From positions 62,001-126,000 of the forward strand of contig NZ_BMQP01000017.1 of the NCBI RefSeq assembly GCF_014648175.1: 64,000 nucleotides of DNA, in the 5' to 3' direction. Numbering within the stretch: the first letter of the stretch is position 1; every line of letters starts with the position of its first letter. The DNA is from Planobispora rosea. Its GTDB lineage: Bacteria; Actinomycetota; Actinomycetes; Streptosporangiales; Streptosporangiaceae. Positions 32,830 through 43,999 of the stretch are shown piece by piece. Under the pieces are notes generated by a model. That model worked only from the letters and a program-made list of their open reading frames with translations, was not told the origin of the DNA and made no database searches. The position numbers and the translations under genes are program-made.

Positions 32830-33789
32830 GCGGCTCTGGGCGAGCCAGCCGAAGCCGCCCAGGCCGTCGGGGGCGATCAGCTCCGCCTCCTCCGAGGCTC
32901 GCGCGAGCGCTCGCAGGTAGCCGGACGGGTCGGTCCGCGCGAGCTCGGCGGGCGGGCGCTCGCCGGTGACGCCCAGGGCCCGCAGGGCCGCGCGCTGCGT
33001 GGTCAGAGTCGTCGCGACGGCCCCGGCCCGCTCTCCGGCTGCCGCGCACGCGTCCAGGGCGACATGCGCGGTGATGTCGCACGAACCGTCCGGGACCGGT
33101 GCGACGGCCGCGCCGTCACGGTAACCGGCCAGCGTGCCGTACGGGGGGCGCTCCCCCGACAGGTGGGCGTAGTCGATCGCGATGGCCCGTCCGCGCGCGA
33201 GCCGTACGATCACCGATGCCCAGGCCTCGTCGCGCGGCCTGCCGATCTCCGCCCGCCCGCCCGCCGCCCGCATCGGCCACCAGCGGGCCAGCCAGGCGAG
33301 ATCGGCCTCGTCCGGGCTCCCTCCCAGCCGCTCCTCGCCGGTCGCCGGATCGACCTGCACGAGCCGGGGTCCCTGCGGGGTCTGCTCGGCGATGTCCACG
33401 GGAACGTTGTCCAGCCACTCGTTGGCGACCACCAGGCCGTGGATCTCCTCCGGCGGGGTCTCCGCCCACACGACCTCCTCCGGGAGCCGGGCGGGCCGGG
33501 GGGCCAGATCGACCGCCGTCACCCGTAGCCTGGCCCGGAGCTCAGGCGGTACGGCGGCCATGATCCCGGTCGCGAGCATGCCCTCGCCCGCGCCGATGTC
33601 CACCAGGTCGACGGCCGGCGGCCGGCCGAGCGCGTGGTCCACCGCGACGAGCTCGCGCGAGAGGGCCTCGGCGAAGACCGGGGAGGCCCCGACCGAGGTG
33701 CGGAAATGCCCGGAAGGGCGTTCGTGGAGATAGAAGCCTCTCTCGCCGTAGAGTGCCCGCTCCATCGCCGCCCGCCAGGTGAGCCACAT
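32803..33789 (-). CDS. MidA-like SAM-dependent methyltransferase
   Basis: A 328-residue protein of the MidA/NDUFAF7 methyltransferase family. The N-terminal MWLTWRAAMERALYGERGFY and SGHFRTSVGASPVFAEAL are family traits, and VDLVDIGAGEGMLATGI is the SAM-binding motif I. VVANEWLDNVPVD is motif II. Mitochondrial NDUFAF7 methylates an Arg of complex I subunit NDUFS2 (the NuoD homologue). That is suggestive here, since an isolated nuoD copy lies 4 kb away. The ATG at 33789 is the first sensible start. Confidence 0.82.
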   Translation of the reverse strand: MWLTWRAAMERALYGERGFYLHERPSGHFRTSVGASPVFAEALSRELVAVDHALGRPPAVDLVDIGAGEGMLATGIMAAVPPELRARLRVTAVDLAPRPARLPEEVVWAETPPEEIHGLVVANEWLDNVPVDIAEQTPQGPRLVQVDPATGEERLGGSPDEADLAWLARWWPMRAAGGRAEIGRPRDEAWASVIVRLARGRAIAIDYAHLSGERPPYGTLAGYRDGAAVAPVPDGSCDITAHVALDACAAAGERAGAVATTLTTQRAALRALGVTGERPPAELARTDPSGYLRALARASEEAELIAPDGLGGFGWLAQSRLQEMPTSL

Positions 33790-34276
33790 GACAGCAGACG
33801 TTACCCGCCCGAGCAGGACGGACGATGGGATCCCCATGACACGCGCGGCGGATCGATGACGGCGTGTTGTCATCGCTTTGCGTTATCGTTGCCTTACCGG
33901 CGGCGACAGTCGTCCCGGCCCGCTCCCCCAGCGGGCGCGGTCCGCGTCGTCTCGGCCGGTCGGATTCCCGGCGGGCGCCGGGCCCGTGGCAGGGTCCGGC
34001 GCCCGCCACCGGCTTTCTCCGCGCGGTCCGGGCGTTCCCCCGTGGGGTTTTCCCGCTCCCGCATCGCGCCACCACCGCTCCTGCGCATGCCGCCGCACGG
34101 CTGGGGAAGTGCCGCCCATTACGCTGGTCAACTGGGTCCGGAGCGCTGGACAGCGGAGCCCCGGTACCGCGACCGGCAACATCGCTCCCAGAGGAGCACC
34201 GCCCCGGACGACGTGACGGGGCAGAGGTTGCGCAGTTCGGCGGGAGAAGCCCTGAGTAGTCGGAGGACGGGACGTC
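33790..34276. other. Intergenic region upstream of panC cluster
   Basis: 487 bases between divergent genes. It holds a GC-rich dyad around 33985-34007 (GGCGCCGGGCCCGTG.. with GGCGCCCGCC) and scattered short repeats. An open frame from the GTG at 33864 has a hydrophobic start but no positive charges, no ribosome site and biased Pro/Arg composition. I do not accept it as a gene. No riboswitch motif was recognised. Confidence 0.5.
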
Positions 34277-35167
34277 GTGGACACAGGTGATCGCCCGGCG
34301 CGGCTGGCAGTCGGGGTGCTCGGAGCCGGACGGGTCGGTTCGGTGGTCGGGGCCGCGCTCGCGCGCGCGGGCCATCGGATCGTGGCCGCGAGCGGCGTCT
34401 CCGACGCCTCCAGGCAGCGGGCCGCCGACCGGCTCGGCCTGGCCCCCAGCAGCCCCGAGGACGTGGTGGCCAAGGCCGACCTCGTCCTCCTCACGGTCCC
34501 GGACGACGTCCTGCCCGACCTGGTCACGGGTCTCGCCGAGACGGGCGCCGACCTGCGGGGCAAGCTGGTGGTCCACACCAGCGGCGCGTACGGCCTGGCG
34601 GTGCTGAACCCGGCGACCCGGGCGGGGGCGCTGCCGCTGGCCCTGCACCCGGTCATGACGTTCACCGGCAGGGACGACGACCTCGCCCGCCTGACCGGCA
34701 TCTCGTTCGGGGTCACCGCGCCCGACCAGCTCCGCATGGTGGCCGAGGCCCTGGTCATCGAGATGGAGGGCGAGCCGGTCTGGATCGAGGAGAAGGACCG
34801 GGCGCTCTACCACGCGGCTCTGGCGGGCGCGGCGAACCACATGGTCACGCTCATCGCCGAGTCCTCCGACCTGCTGGAGAAGATCGGAGTCCAGGAGCCG
34901 GGCCGGATGCTCGGGCCGCTGCTCGGCGCGGCCCTGGACAACGTGCTGCGGCTCGGCATCGCCGGACTCACCGGCCCCGTGGTGCGCGGTGACGCGGGGA
35001 CGGTCCGCAAGCACGTGGACGCGCTGATCCTGGCGGCACCCGAGGCGGCGGACGCCTACGTGGCCCTCGCTAGGCTCACGGCGGACCGGGCGCTCGCGGC
35101 CGGGCTGCTGAAGCCCGAGGCCGCGGAACGCCTCCTGGACGCGCTGGGAGGGAACATATGGACGTGA
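34277..35167 (+). CDS. DUF2520 Rossmann-fold oxidoreductase-like protein
   Basis: A 296-residue protein. The N-terminal VGVLGAGRVGSVVGAALA binds NAD(P). LVLLTVPDDVLPD and LVVHTSGAYG follow as in the DUF2520 family, whose C-terminal part (LALHPVMTFTG, YHAALAGAANHMVTLIAE) is helical like hydroxyacid and pyrroline-carboxylate reductases. The gene is regularly fused or linked with panC. A ketopantoate-reductase-like role has been suggested for such linked genes, but I cannot confirm it. The GTG at 34277 has CGGAGGACGG in front. It overlaps panC by 10 bases. Confidence 0.85.
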   Translation: MDTGDRPARLAVGVLGAGRVGSVVGAALARAGHRIVAASGVSDASRQRAADRLGLAPSSPEDVVAKADLVLLTVPDDVLPDLVTGLAETGADLRGKLVVHTSGAYGLAVLNPATRAGALPLALHPVMTFTGRDDDLARLTGISFGVTAPDQLRMVAEALVIEMEGEPVWIEEKDRALYHAALAGAANHMVTLIAESSDLLEKIGVQEPGRMLGPLLGAALDNVLRLGIAGLTGPVVRGDAGTVRKHVDALILAAPEAADAYVALARLTADRALAAGLLKPEAAERLLDALGGNIWT

Positions 35168-36006
35168 TCGTGGCCGATGACCGCGCCGGGCTGGCCGAGG
35201 CGCGCAAGGCGCTCGGAGCGGGGCGGGAGGGCGCCACGCTGGCACTGGTGCCCACCATGGGGGCGCTGCACGAGGGGCACCGCTCGCTCATGCGGCTGGC
35301 CCGGGAGCACGCCGACCACGTCGCGGTGAGCATCTTCGTCAACCCCCTCCAGTTCGGTCCCGGCGAGGACTACGCCCGCTACCCGCGGACGTTCGAGGCC
35401 GACCTGGAGATCTGCGCCGCCGAGGGCGTGGGCGTCGTCTTCGCCCCCTCCGCGGAGGAGATGTACCTGCCGGACCGTCAGGTCGGCGTCTCGGCGGGCC
35501 CGATGGGCACGGTCGCCGAGGGGGCGTTCCGGCCGGGGCACTTCGACGGCGTGCTGACCGTGGTGCTCAAGCTGTTCAACCTGGTCCAGCCGGACGTGGC
35601 GGTGTTCGGCCGCAAGGACGCCCAGCAGCTCGCCCTGATCCGGCGGATGGTCGCCGACCTCAACCTGCCGATCTCCATCGTGGGCGCCCCCACGGTCCGG
35701 GAGGCGGACGGCCTGGCGATGTCCAGCCGGAACCGCTACCTGTCGGCGGAGGACCGGGCCGTGGCCCTCGCGCTGTCCCGGGCGCTGTTCGCGGGAGCGG
35801 AGCGGAACACGCCCGCGGAGATCCGGCGGGCGGCGCGCGCCGTACTCGACGCCGAGCCCGCGGTGGACGTCGACTACCTGATCCTGGCGGACCCGGCGAC
35901 CTTCGCCGAGGCGGGCGACGACCACCGGGGAGAGGCGATCCTCGCCGTCGCGGCCCGGGTCGGGACTACCCGCCTGATCGACAACGTTGTCCTCACGCTG
36001 GGCTGA
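35158..36006 (+). CDS. panC: Pantoate-beta-alanine ligase
   Basis: A 282-residue class I synthetase-like enzyme that makes pantothenate from pantoate, beta-alanine and ATP. The signature PTMGALHEGH near residue 32 contains the HxGH. NPLQFGPGEDYARYPRT, FGRKDAQQL and MSSRNRYLS follow in place. The ATG lies in the end of the DUF2520 gene, so the two are coupled. panD, which makes the beta-alanine, follows after a repeat region. Confidence 0.97.
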   Translation: MDVIVADDRAGLAEARKALGAGREGATLALVPTMGALHEGHRSLMRLAREHADHVAVSIFVNPLQFGPGEDYARYPRTFEADLEICAAEGVGVVFAPSAEEMYLPDRQVGVSAGPMGTVAEGAFRPGHFDGVLTVVLKLFNLVQPDVAVFGRKDAQQLALIRRMVADLNLPISIVGAPTVREADGLAMSSRNRYLSAEDRAVALALSRALFAGAERNTPAEIRRAARAVLDAEPAVDVDYLILADPATFAEAGDDHRGEAILAVAARVGTTRLIDNVVLTLG

Positions 36007-36088
36007 TCGGCGGTATCGATCGGCGGCATTGTCCTCGTACAAGGTCGATCTATACCCTGGCATCTCTTCTGTCCGGCGTGCACGCCCC

Positions 36089-36176
36089 GTGGCGAAGTGA
36101 TCCTGAGCCCCATGGCGACACGACCCTGAGCTCTACGGACGACCCTGAGCCACACGGCGACGCGACCCTGAGAAAG
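36089..36176. repeat. 23-bp tandem repeats upstream of panD
   Basis: Four head-to-tail units of about 23 bases, each containing the core CGACCCTGAG (first unit GATCCTGAG; third unit shortened to 19), fill the panC-panD gap. The last unit ends in GAGAAAGG, the only plausible panD ribosome site. The array therefore sets the distance between any panD promoter and its start. Confidence 0.85.
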
Positions 36177-36187
36177 GCAGACGACGC

Positions 36188-36604
36188 ATGCTGCGAACCA
36201 TGCTGACCTCCAAGATCCACCGGGCCACCATCACCCAGGCGGATCTGCACTACGTGGGATCGATCACCATCGACGAGGACCTGATGGACGCGGCGGGGCT
36301 GCTCCCCGGCGAGCAGGTCCACGTGGTGGACATCGACAACGGCGCCCGGCTGGTCACCTACGCCATCACCGGGCCGCGCGGCTCGGGGGTCATCGGCATC
36401 AACGGCGCCGCCGCCCGTCTCGTCCACCAGGGCGACCTGGTGATCATCATCGCCTACGGCCAGATGGACGACGCCGAGGCCCGGGTCTTCCGCCCCCGCG
36501 TCGTCCACGTCGACCGGGAGAACCGGATCGTCGACCTCGGCGACGACCCCGCCGAGCCCGTCCCCGGCTCCGCCGATCTCCGGGGTGACCTGGTCACGGG
36601 CTGA
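36188..36604 (+). CDS. panD: Aspartate 1-decarboxylase precursor
   Basis: A 138-residue pyruvoyl enzyme that turns aspartate to beta-alanine for pantothenate. The self-cleavage site is G24-S25 in LHYVGSITID; Ser25 becomes the pyruvoyl group. The N-terminal MLRTMLTSKIHRA and NGAAARLVHQGDLVIIIAYG match the family. GAAAGG from the last upstream repeat unit is the ribosome site. Confidence 0.97.
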   Translation: MLRTMLTSKIHRATITQADLHYVGSITIDEDLMDAAGLLPGEQVHVVDIDNGARLVTYAITGPRGSGVIGINGAAARLVHQGDLVIIIAYGQMDDAEARVFRPRVVHVDRENRIVDLGDDPAEPVPGSADLRGDLVTG

Positions 36605-36710
36605 TCCCGCCGGCCGGGGTACCCGGGGAAGATCCGTCTCCTGCGGGGCGTTATCGTCATGTTGACGAATATGTGGTCCCTCGCAGCGTCGCCACGAACA
36701 GGAGACGATC

Positions 36711-39265
<2,555 letters not shown>

Positions 39266-39266
<1 letters not shown>

Positions 39267-40048
39267 TGCTGCTCGCCATCGACGTCGGCAACACGCACAC
39301 CGTTCTCGGCCTGTTCGAGGGCGAGGAGGTCATCGAGCACTGGCGGATCGCGACCGACGCCCGGCGCACGGCCGACGAGATCGCCGTCGTGCTGCAGGGT
39401 CTGCTCGCCCAGTCGCCCCTGCTCAAGGGGGCCGACGTCGACGGCATCGCGATCTGCTCCACGGTCCCCTCCGTGCTCAACGAGATGCGCGAGATGTGCC
39501 GGCGCTACTACGGCGACGTCACCGCGGTCATCGTGGAGCCCGGCGTGCGGACCGGGGTGCCGGTCCGGATGGACAACCCCAAGGAGGTCGGCAGCGACCG
39601 GATCGTCAACGCGCTGGCGGCCATCCAGCTGTACGGCGGGCCGTGCATCATCGTCGACTTCGGCACCGCCACCTCCTTCGACGCCGTCTCCGCCAAGGGG
39701 GAGTACGTCGGGGCCGTCACCGCGCCCGGGATCGAGATCTCGGTGGACGCCCTGGCCGCCGCCGGGGCGCAGCTGCACAAGGTGGAGCTGGTCCGGCCCC
39801 GGTCGGTGATCGCGAAGAACACGGTCGAGGCGCTCCAGTCGGGCATCATCTACGGTTTCGCCGGTCAGGTGGACGGGATCGTGGAGCGGATGGCCGCGGA
39901 GCTGGCCGAGGACCCCGACGACGTCACCGTGGTCGCGACGGGCAGCGCGGCGCCGCTCGTGGTCGGCGAGGCCGCCACGGTCGACGTGCACGAGCCGTGG
40001 CTGACGCTGATCGGGCTCCGGCTCATCTATCACCGCAACACCGCCTGA
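39266..40048 (+). CDS. coaX: Type III pantothenate kinase
   Basis: A 260-residue ASKHA-fold kinase for the first step of CoA synthesis. The phosphate loop LLAIDVGNTHTVLGL is at the start, NPKEVGSDRIVNALAA and IIVDFGTATSFD near residue 125, and PGIEISVDALAAAGAQL follow. The ATG overlaps the last base of the preceding stop (TGATG), so translation is coupled. With panC and panD upstream it completes a vitamin B5-to-CoA entry group. Confidence 0.96.
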
Positions 40049-40105
40049 TCGCTACCTGTCCGTGCGAATCAGCGTCAGTTCCGTGATGTCGGTACCCTTG
40101 GCTGC

Positions 40106-41605
40106 GTGACCGACCATGTGACTCCAGCCGAGGATCTGCCCGAGCAGATGCGCGTGCGCCGGGAGAAGCTCGACCGCCTCCGCTCCGAGGGCGTCGACCC
40201 CTATCCGGTGAACTTCCCGCGCACCGCGACCAACGCCGAGATCCGCGAGAAGTACGCCGATCTCGCTGCTGACACCGCGACCGGCGACAAAGTGGGCGTC
40301 ACTGGCCGCGTCATGCTCTCCCGGACCGGCGGCAAGCTCTGCTTCGCCACGATCCGGGACGGCTCCGGCGACCTCCAGGTCATGATCTCGCTGGACAAGG
40401 TCGGCGAGGAGTCCCTCGCCGCCTGGAAGCGCGACGTCGACCTCGGCGACCACATCGGCGTCGAGGGCGAGGTGATCACCTCCAAGCGGGGCGAGCTGTC
40501 CATCCTGGCCGACCGGTGGATGATCACCTCCAAGTGCCTGCGCCCGCTGCCGGAGAAGCACGCAGGGCTCACCGACCCCGAGGCGCGGGTCCGGCTGCGC
40601 TACGTGGACCTCATCGTCAACGACGAGGCCCGCAAGATGGCCCGGCTGCGCAGTGACACGGTGCGGGCCGTGCGCGACTTCTGGCACCAGGAGGGCTACC
40701 TGGAGGTCGAGACGCCGATGCTGCAGCCGATCCACGGCGGCGCGGCGGCCCGGCCCTTCAAGACCCACATCAACGCCTACGACATGGAGCTCTACCTCCG
40801 CATCGCGATCGAGCTCTACCTCAAGCGGCTCGTGGTGGGCGGTGTCGAGAAGGTCTTCGAGATCAACCGCAACTTCCGCAACGAGGGCGCGGACGCCACC
40901 CACAACCCCGAGTTCACCATGCTCGAGGCGTACGGGACGTATCTCGACTACAACGACATGGCCGACCTGACCCAGCGCATGTACCAGAAGGCCGTGGTCG
41001 CCGCGCTGGGCAGCACGGTCGTGGTGCACGAGGGCCAGGAGGTCGATCTCGGGCTGCCCGAGTGGCCGCGGATCACGCTGTACGGCTCCGTCTCGGAGGC
41101 GGTCGGCGAGGAGATCACCACCGAGACCCCCCTGGAGACGGTCCGCAAGCTGGCCGACGCCCGGGAGATCCACTGGGACCCCAAGTGGGGGCAGGGCAAG
41201 GTCGTCCAGGAACTGTTCGAGGCGCTGGTCGAGCACAGGATCATCCAGCCCACGTTCGTCATGGACTACCCGCTGGAGACCTCCCCGCTGGCCCGCCAGC
41301 ACCGCGACAACCCGCTGGTGACGGAGAAGTGGGACCTGATCGGGTTCGGCACCGAGCTGGGCACCGCCTACTCGGAGCTGAACGACCCGATCGAGCAGCG
41401 CCGCCGGCTGGTGGAGCAGTCGCTGCTGGCCGCGGGCGGTGACCCGGAGGCCATGCAGCTTGACGAGGACTTCCTCACCGCCCTGGAATACGCGATGCCG
41501 CCCACCGGAGGCGTGGGGGTCGGCATCGATCGTATGATCATGGCCTTCACCGGTAGGAACATCCGCGAGACGATCCTGTTCCCGCTGGTCAAGCCGGCTG
41601 GATGA
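40106..41605 (+). CDS. lysS: Lysine-tRNA ligase (class II)
   Basis: A 499-residue class II synthetase. The N-terminal OB-fold binds the anticodon (GVTGRVMLSRTGGKLCFATIRD). Class II motif 1 is in GYLEVETPMLQP, motif 2 in FEINRNFRNEGADATHNPEF and motif 3 in GVGIDRMIM. It charges tRNA-Lys. TACCCT (40093-40098) lies 7 bases before the GTG start with no Shine-Dalgarno, so a leaderless mRNA is likely. A strong hairpin follows the stop. Confidence 0.97.
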   Translation: MTDHVTPAEDLPEQMRVRREKLDRLRSEGVDPYPVNFPRTATNAEIREKYADLAADTATGDKVGVTGRVMLSRTGGKLCFATIRDGSGDLQVMISLDKVGEESLAAWKRDVDLGDHIGVEGEVITSKRGELSILADRWMITSKCLRPLPEKHAGLTDPEARVRLRYVDLIVNDEARKMARLRSDTVRAVRDFWHQEGYLEVETPMLQPIHGGAAARPFKTHINAYDMELYLRIAIELYLKRLVVGGVEKVFEINRNFRNEGADATHNPEFTMLEAYGTYLDYNDMADLTQRMYQKAVVAALGSTVVVHEGQEVDLGLPEWPRITLYGSVSEAVGEEITTETPLETVRKLADAREIHWDPKWGQGKVVQELFEALVEHRIIQPTFVMDYPLETSPLARQHRDNPLVTEKWDLIGFGTELGTAYSELNDPIEQRRRLVEQSLLAAGGDPEAMQLDEDFLTALEYAMPPTGGVGVGIDRMIMAFTGRNIRETILFPLVKPAG

Positions 41606-41614
41606 GTTCGGGGC

Positions 41615-41648
41615 GAGCCGCCCGGCCCGATCACGGGCCGGGCGGCTC
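41615..41648 (+). terminator. Terminator after lysS
   Basis: A 15-bp perfect stem, GAGCCGCCCGGCCCG with its complement around loop ATCA, lies 10 bases after the lysS stop. A weak T-rich stretch (GTCGTTG) follows. Confidence 0.85.
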
Positions 41649-42007
41649 GTCGTTGTCCCCCACGGTCCGGAGTAGATCATGACGTGGCCGGGGCCGGATC
41701 GGTGTGCGGTTCGCGGGGAGCCGGGGCACGCCTCCGGGCGGATTAACGCGCAGTTCGGAAACCTCATTTGCGCGTGCGCATATCACATGAGTCGTGTATC
41801 TAATCCGCTTAACCGGAAAGGCGTGGACATATCGTGAGTAGTTCATGGGCTGTCTGTTATGTCAACGTTGCGTATCGGCTCTATGGAGAACGAAGCTTGA
41901 CGACCTTTGAAGAAGGCGTTTAACGTTCCTGACGGTACCGTTCCCGGCGGGCGGCGTTTCACCCGAGCACACTCGGCTGGGTTCCGGTGCGGGGGGAGGA
42001 TCTAGAG
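41649..42007. other. AT-richer leader region of the small HTH gene
   Basis: 359 bases without an ORF. Base composition is clearly less GC-rich than in neighbouring genes, especially 41745-41930. The promoter at 41897-41926 lies here. Nothing else is recognised. Confidence 0.5.
41897..41926 (+). promoter_or_regulatory. Sigma-70-type promoter for the small HTH gene
   Basis: TTGACG at 41897-41902 and TAACGT at 41921-41926 are 18 bases apart, close to consensus. The leader to the start at 42008 would be about 75 bases. Confidence 0.6.
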
Positions 42008-42262
42008 ATGGCATATCCAGAAGCTGTTGTGGATTCCCATCGCAGTGACAGTCTTCCGGACGCGCGTGCGGCCGGCCTGAGTAACGACGACCTTGTGCTC
42101 CTGGCGGAGCTCGCCAAGGGGGTCACCGTGGACCGTGTGGGGAGGCGCCTGGATATCAGCGGGCGGACGGTCCGGCGCAGGCTCCGCGGCATCTGCGACC
42201 GCATCGGCGTGGCCACCGCGATCGAGGCGGTGGCCTGGGCGGCCCGCCGCCGCCTGATCTGA
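42008..42262 (+). CDS. Small HTH protein (LuxR-type DNA-binding domain only)
   Basis: An 84-residue protein. Residues ~25-84 read as a LuxR/GerE-like four-helix HTH: LSNDDLVLLAELAKGVTVD, then RVGRRLDISGRTVRRRLRGI with the recognition helix, then IGVATAIEAVAWAARR. It has no sensor domain, so it is either constitutive or controlled by its level. The ATG at 42008 has GGAGGA seven bases upstream, and a good promoter precedes it. Such stand-alone HTH proteins beside lysS recur in actinomycetes; the target is unknown. Confidence 0.8.
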   Translation: MAYPEAVVDSHRSDSLPDARAAGLSNDDLVLLAELAKGVTVDRVGRRLDISGRTVRRRLRGICDRIGVATAIEAVAWAARRRLI

Positions 42263-42444
42263 AGCCGCCCGATCCGGACCCGGGCCGTCGTCGTCCGGGT
42301 CTCCGTTATCCGGATGTCCGGCGCCCGAGGGTGTCCGGATGTCCGGCATCCCGGTGGCCGTCGGCTGAGTGCCCGCTGTCAGGGCGTCAGGCGTCCTGGT
42401 GCCCGATGGCGGGATCCGCTCCGCGGACCCCGTGGCGCCCCGCG

Positions 42445-43503
42445 TCACTCCGCGATCCGGACGCCTCCGGCGAACGGGCGCCCCGCGATCGGGGCGATGT
42501 GGATGACGTCCCCGGTCCGGGGCGCGTGAACCATCAGGCCTCCGCCGATGTAGATCCCGACGTGGTGCAGGTCGCTGTAGAAGAAGACCAGGTCGCCGGG
42601 GCGCAACTGCTCCTTGGAGATGCGGGTGCCCGCGGTCCACTGGTCACCGGTGTAGTGCGGAAGGCTGATGCCGACCTTCTGGTAGGCCCACATGACCAGG
42701 CCTGAGCAGTCGAAGCCGTTGGGACCCTCGGCACCCCAGACGTACGGCTTGAGCTGCTGGGTGAGCGCCCAGCGGGCGGCCTCCGCGGCCTTGCCGTCGC
42801 CGATGATGGGCATGTCGACCTTCACGCGGCGGCCCCGGCCCCCGGCCTGCTCGCGCACCTCCCTGAACAGGTCGCTCTCGACCCTGGCGACCAACCGTTC
42901 GATCTTGGTGCGCTTGGTGCCGATCTCGGAGAGGAGCTCCTTGACCTCGGTGGTCCGGGCCTTGGCCGTGACCTTCGCCTTCTCGGCGACCTCCATCGCC
43001 CGGCTGACCTGCGCGACCTCCTCGCTCTGCCGCTGCTGGAGCGCGTAGGCGGTGGTGGCCTGGTCGAGGAAGGCGTCGGGGTCGCCGGAGGAGATGAAGG
43101 TGAGCCCGGGGCCCATGCCGCGGGTCATGTAGTTCCGCTGCGCCACCAGGCGGGCCTTGCGTCGCCGTTCCTCCAGCTCGGCCTCGCTGATGGACAGGGT
43201 CTTCTTGGCCGCCTCGGCCACCCGCTCGGCCTGCTTGAGCTTGACCCGCTCGCCGTTGTACTGCTCGGTGAGCCGGGCGATCTCCGTGTGGAGCTTGTCG
43301 GCCTGCTTGGCGAGCTCGCGGATGCTGGGCTGGGGATCGGCGACGGCCGTGCTCAACGGGGTGCCGAGGGTGAGAGAGGCGAAGGCGATCCCGATGATCG
43401 CAATCTTTCCGGAGAACCTCCGGGAGAATTCGTGCGGGCCGCGTTCTCGGCAGCGGGCGCGCTTGCCCGCATGCCTTCCTCCACGATCGCGCGTGCGCTT
43501 CAC
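42445..43503 (-). CDS. NlpC/P60 peptidoglycan endopeptidase under c-di-AMP riboswitch
   Basis: A 352-residue exported hydrolase. After a long basic n-region, IAIIGIAFASLTLGT gives the signal core with a likely cut near STAVADP. Residues ~60-215 form a coiled coil. The NlpC/P60 domain (~235-352) has FDCSGLVMWAY, DLHHVGIYIG and VHAPRTGD with the catalytic Cys, His and third residue. It cleaves peptidoglycan stem peptides. The GTG at 43503 has AGGAG seven bases upstream; the TTG before it is unlikely. Its leader carries a ydaO-type riboswitch, so expression follows c-di-AMP. Confidence 0.93.
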   Translation of the reverse strand: MKRTRDRGGRHAGKRARCRERGPHEFSRRFSGKIAIIGIAFASLTLGTPLSTAVADPQPSIRELAKQADKLHTEIARLTEQYNGERVKLKQAERVAEAAKKTLSISEAELEERRRKARLVAQRNYMTRGMGPGLTFISSGDPDAFLDQATTAYALQQRQSEEVAQVSRAMEVAEKAKVTAKARTTEVKELLSEIGTKRTKIERLVARVESDLFREVREQAGGRGRRVKVDMPIIGDGKAAEAARWALTQQLKPYVWGAEGPNGFDCSGLVMWAYQKVGISLPHYTGDQWTAGTRISKEQLRPGDLVFFYSDLHHVGIYIGGGLMVHAPRTGDVIHIAPIAGRPFAGGVRIAE

Positions 43504-43523
43504 CAACAGGCTCCTCTCCTCTG

Positions 43524-43650
43524 CCGCCTACCGGGTTAGCTGACGGGTTCGGGCCGGGAGACAGCCCTACCGTGGCGCGCGGGCGCACCACGGATTCACC
43601 CCGGAGGTATGGGTCCCCGGTTCCCCAGGTTCGGAGATTCGGCGAACCGG
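43524..43650 (-). promoter_or_regulatory. c-di-AMP riboswitch (ydaO/yuaA class)
   Basis: On the minus strand the leader has the conserved blocks in order: GGTTCGCCGAATC, then GAACCTGGGGAACCGGGG, then CGGGGTGAATCC, then GTAGGG, then CCCGAACCCGTCAGCTAACC and CGGTAGGCG. The last two are diagnostic for this class. It ends ~20 bases before the ribosome site of the NlpC/P60 gene. In known cases c-di-AMP binding switches such cell-wall genes off. Confidence 0.9.
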
Positions 43651-43679
43651 CCCTTCGGGCAGGCCGGTACCGAGCCTGG

Positions 43680-43708
43680 ACATTAGTGCAATGGAGGTTC
43701 GTGCTCAA
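43680..43708 (-). promoter_or_regulatory. Promoter of the c-di-AMP riboswitch leader
   Basis: TTGAGC (43708-43703) and TAATGT (43685-43680) on the minus strand are 17 bases apart. Transcription would start about 25 bases before the riboswitch core. The remaining 43709-43999 is AT-richer and holds no accepted gene. Confidence 0.65.
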
Positions 43709-43999
43709 CCAGAACTGCTAACTGGGTAGAGGTTCCACAACCGGAAGATCACGGACAGATCACATGAAAGATTGATCAACATGGGTATTACCCTGGGCTG
43801 ATCTGCTCACGTCTGTTCACGGCCGGACTTCGCCCAGGTCTTCGCAGGTCCGTCCGCCTTCTGCGGGCTGATAGCCGGGTACGGCCGGTGCGGCCAGCGC
43901 ATCGTGATCGGCTGTCCACGCGTCGTCACGGATAACAATGGGACGCGAGTTAGGGATGGGCCGTAATCCAGGTGCTCCGAGGACGTACTCTGATCAGTC

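Noticed and set aside
33864..34259. Plus-strand frame with a hydrophobic start upstream of the DUF2520 gene
   Set aside because: No ribosome site, no charged n-region, Pro/Arg/Ala bias after residue 20 and GC-rich palindromes inside. It reads as non-coding.
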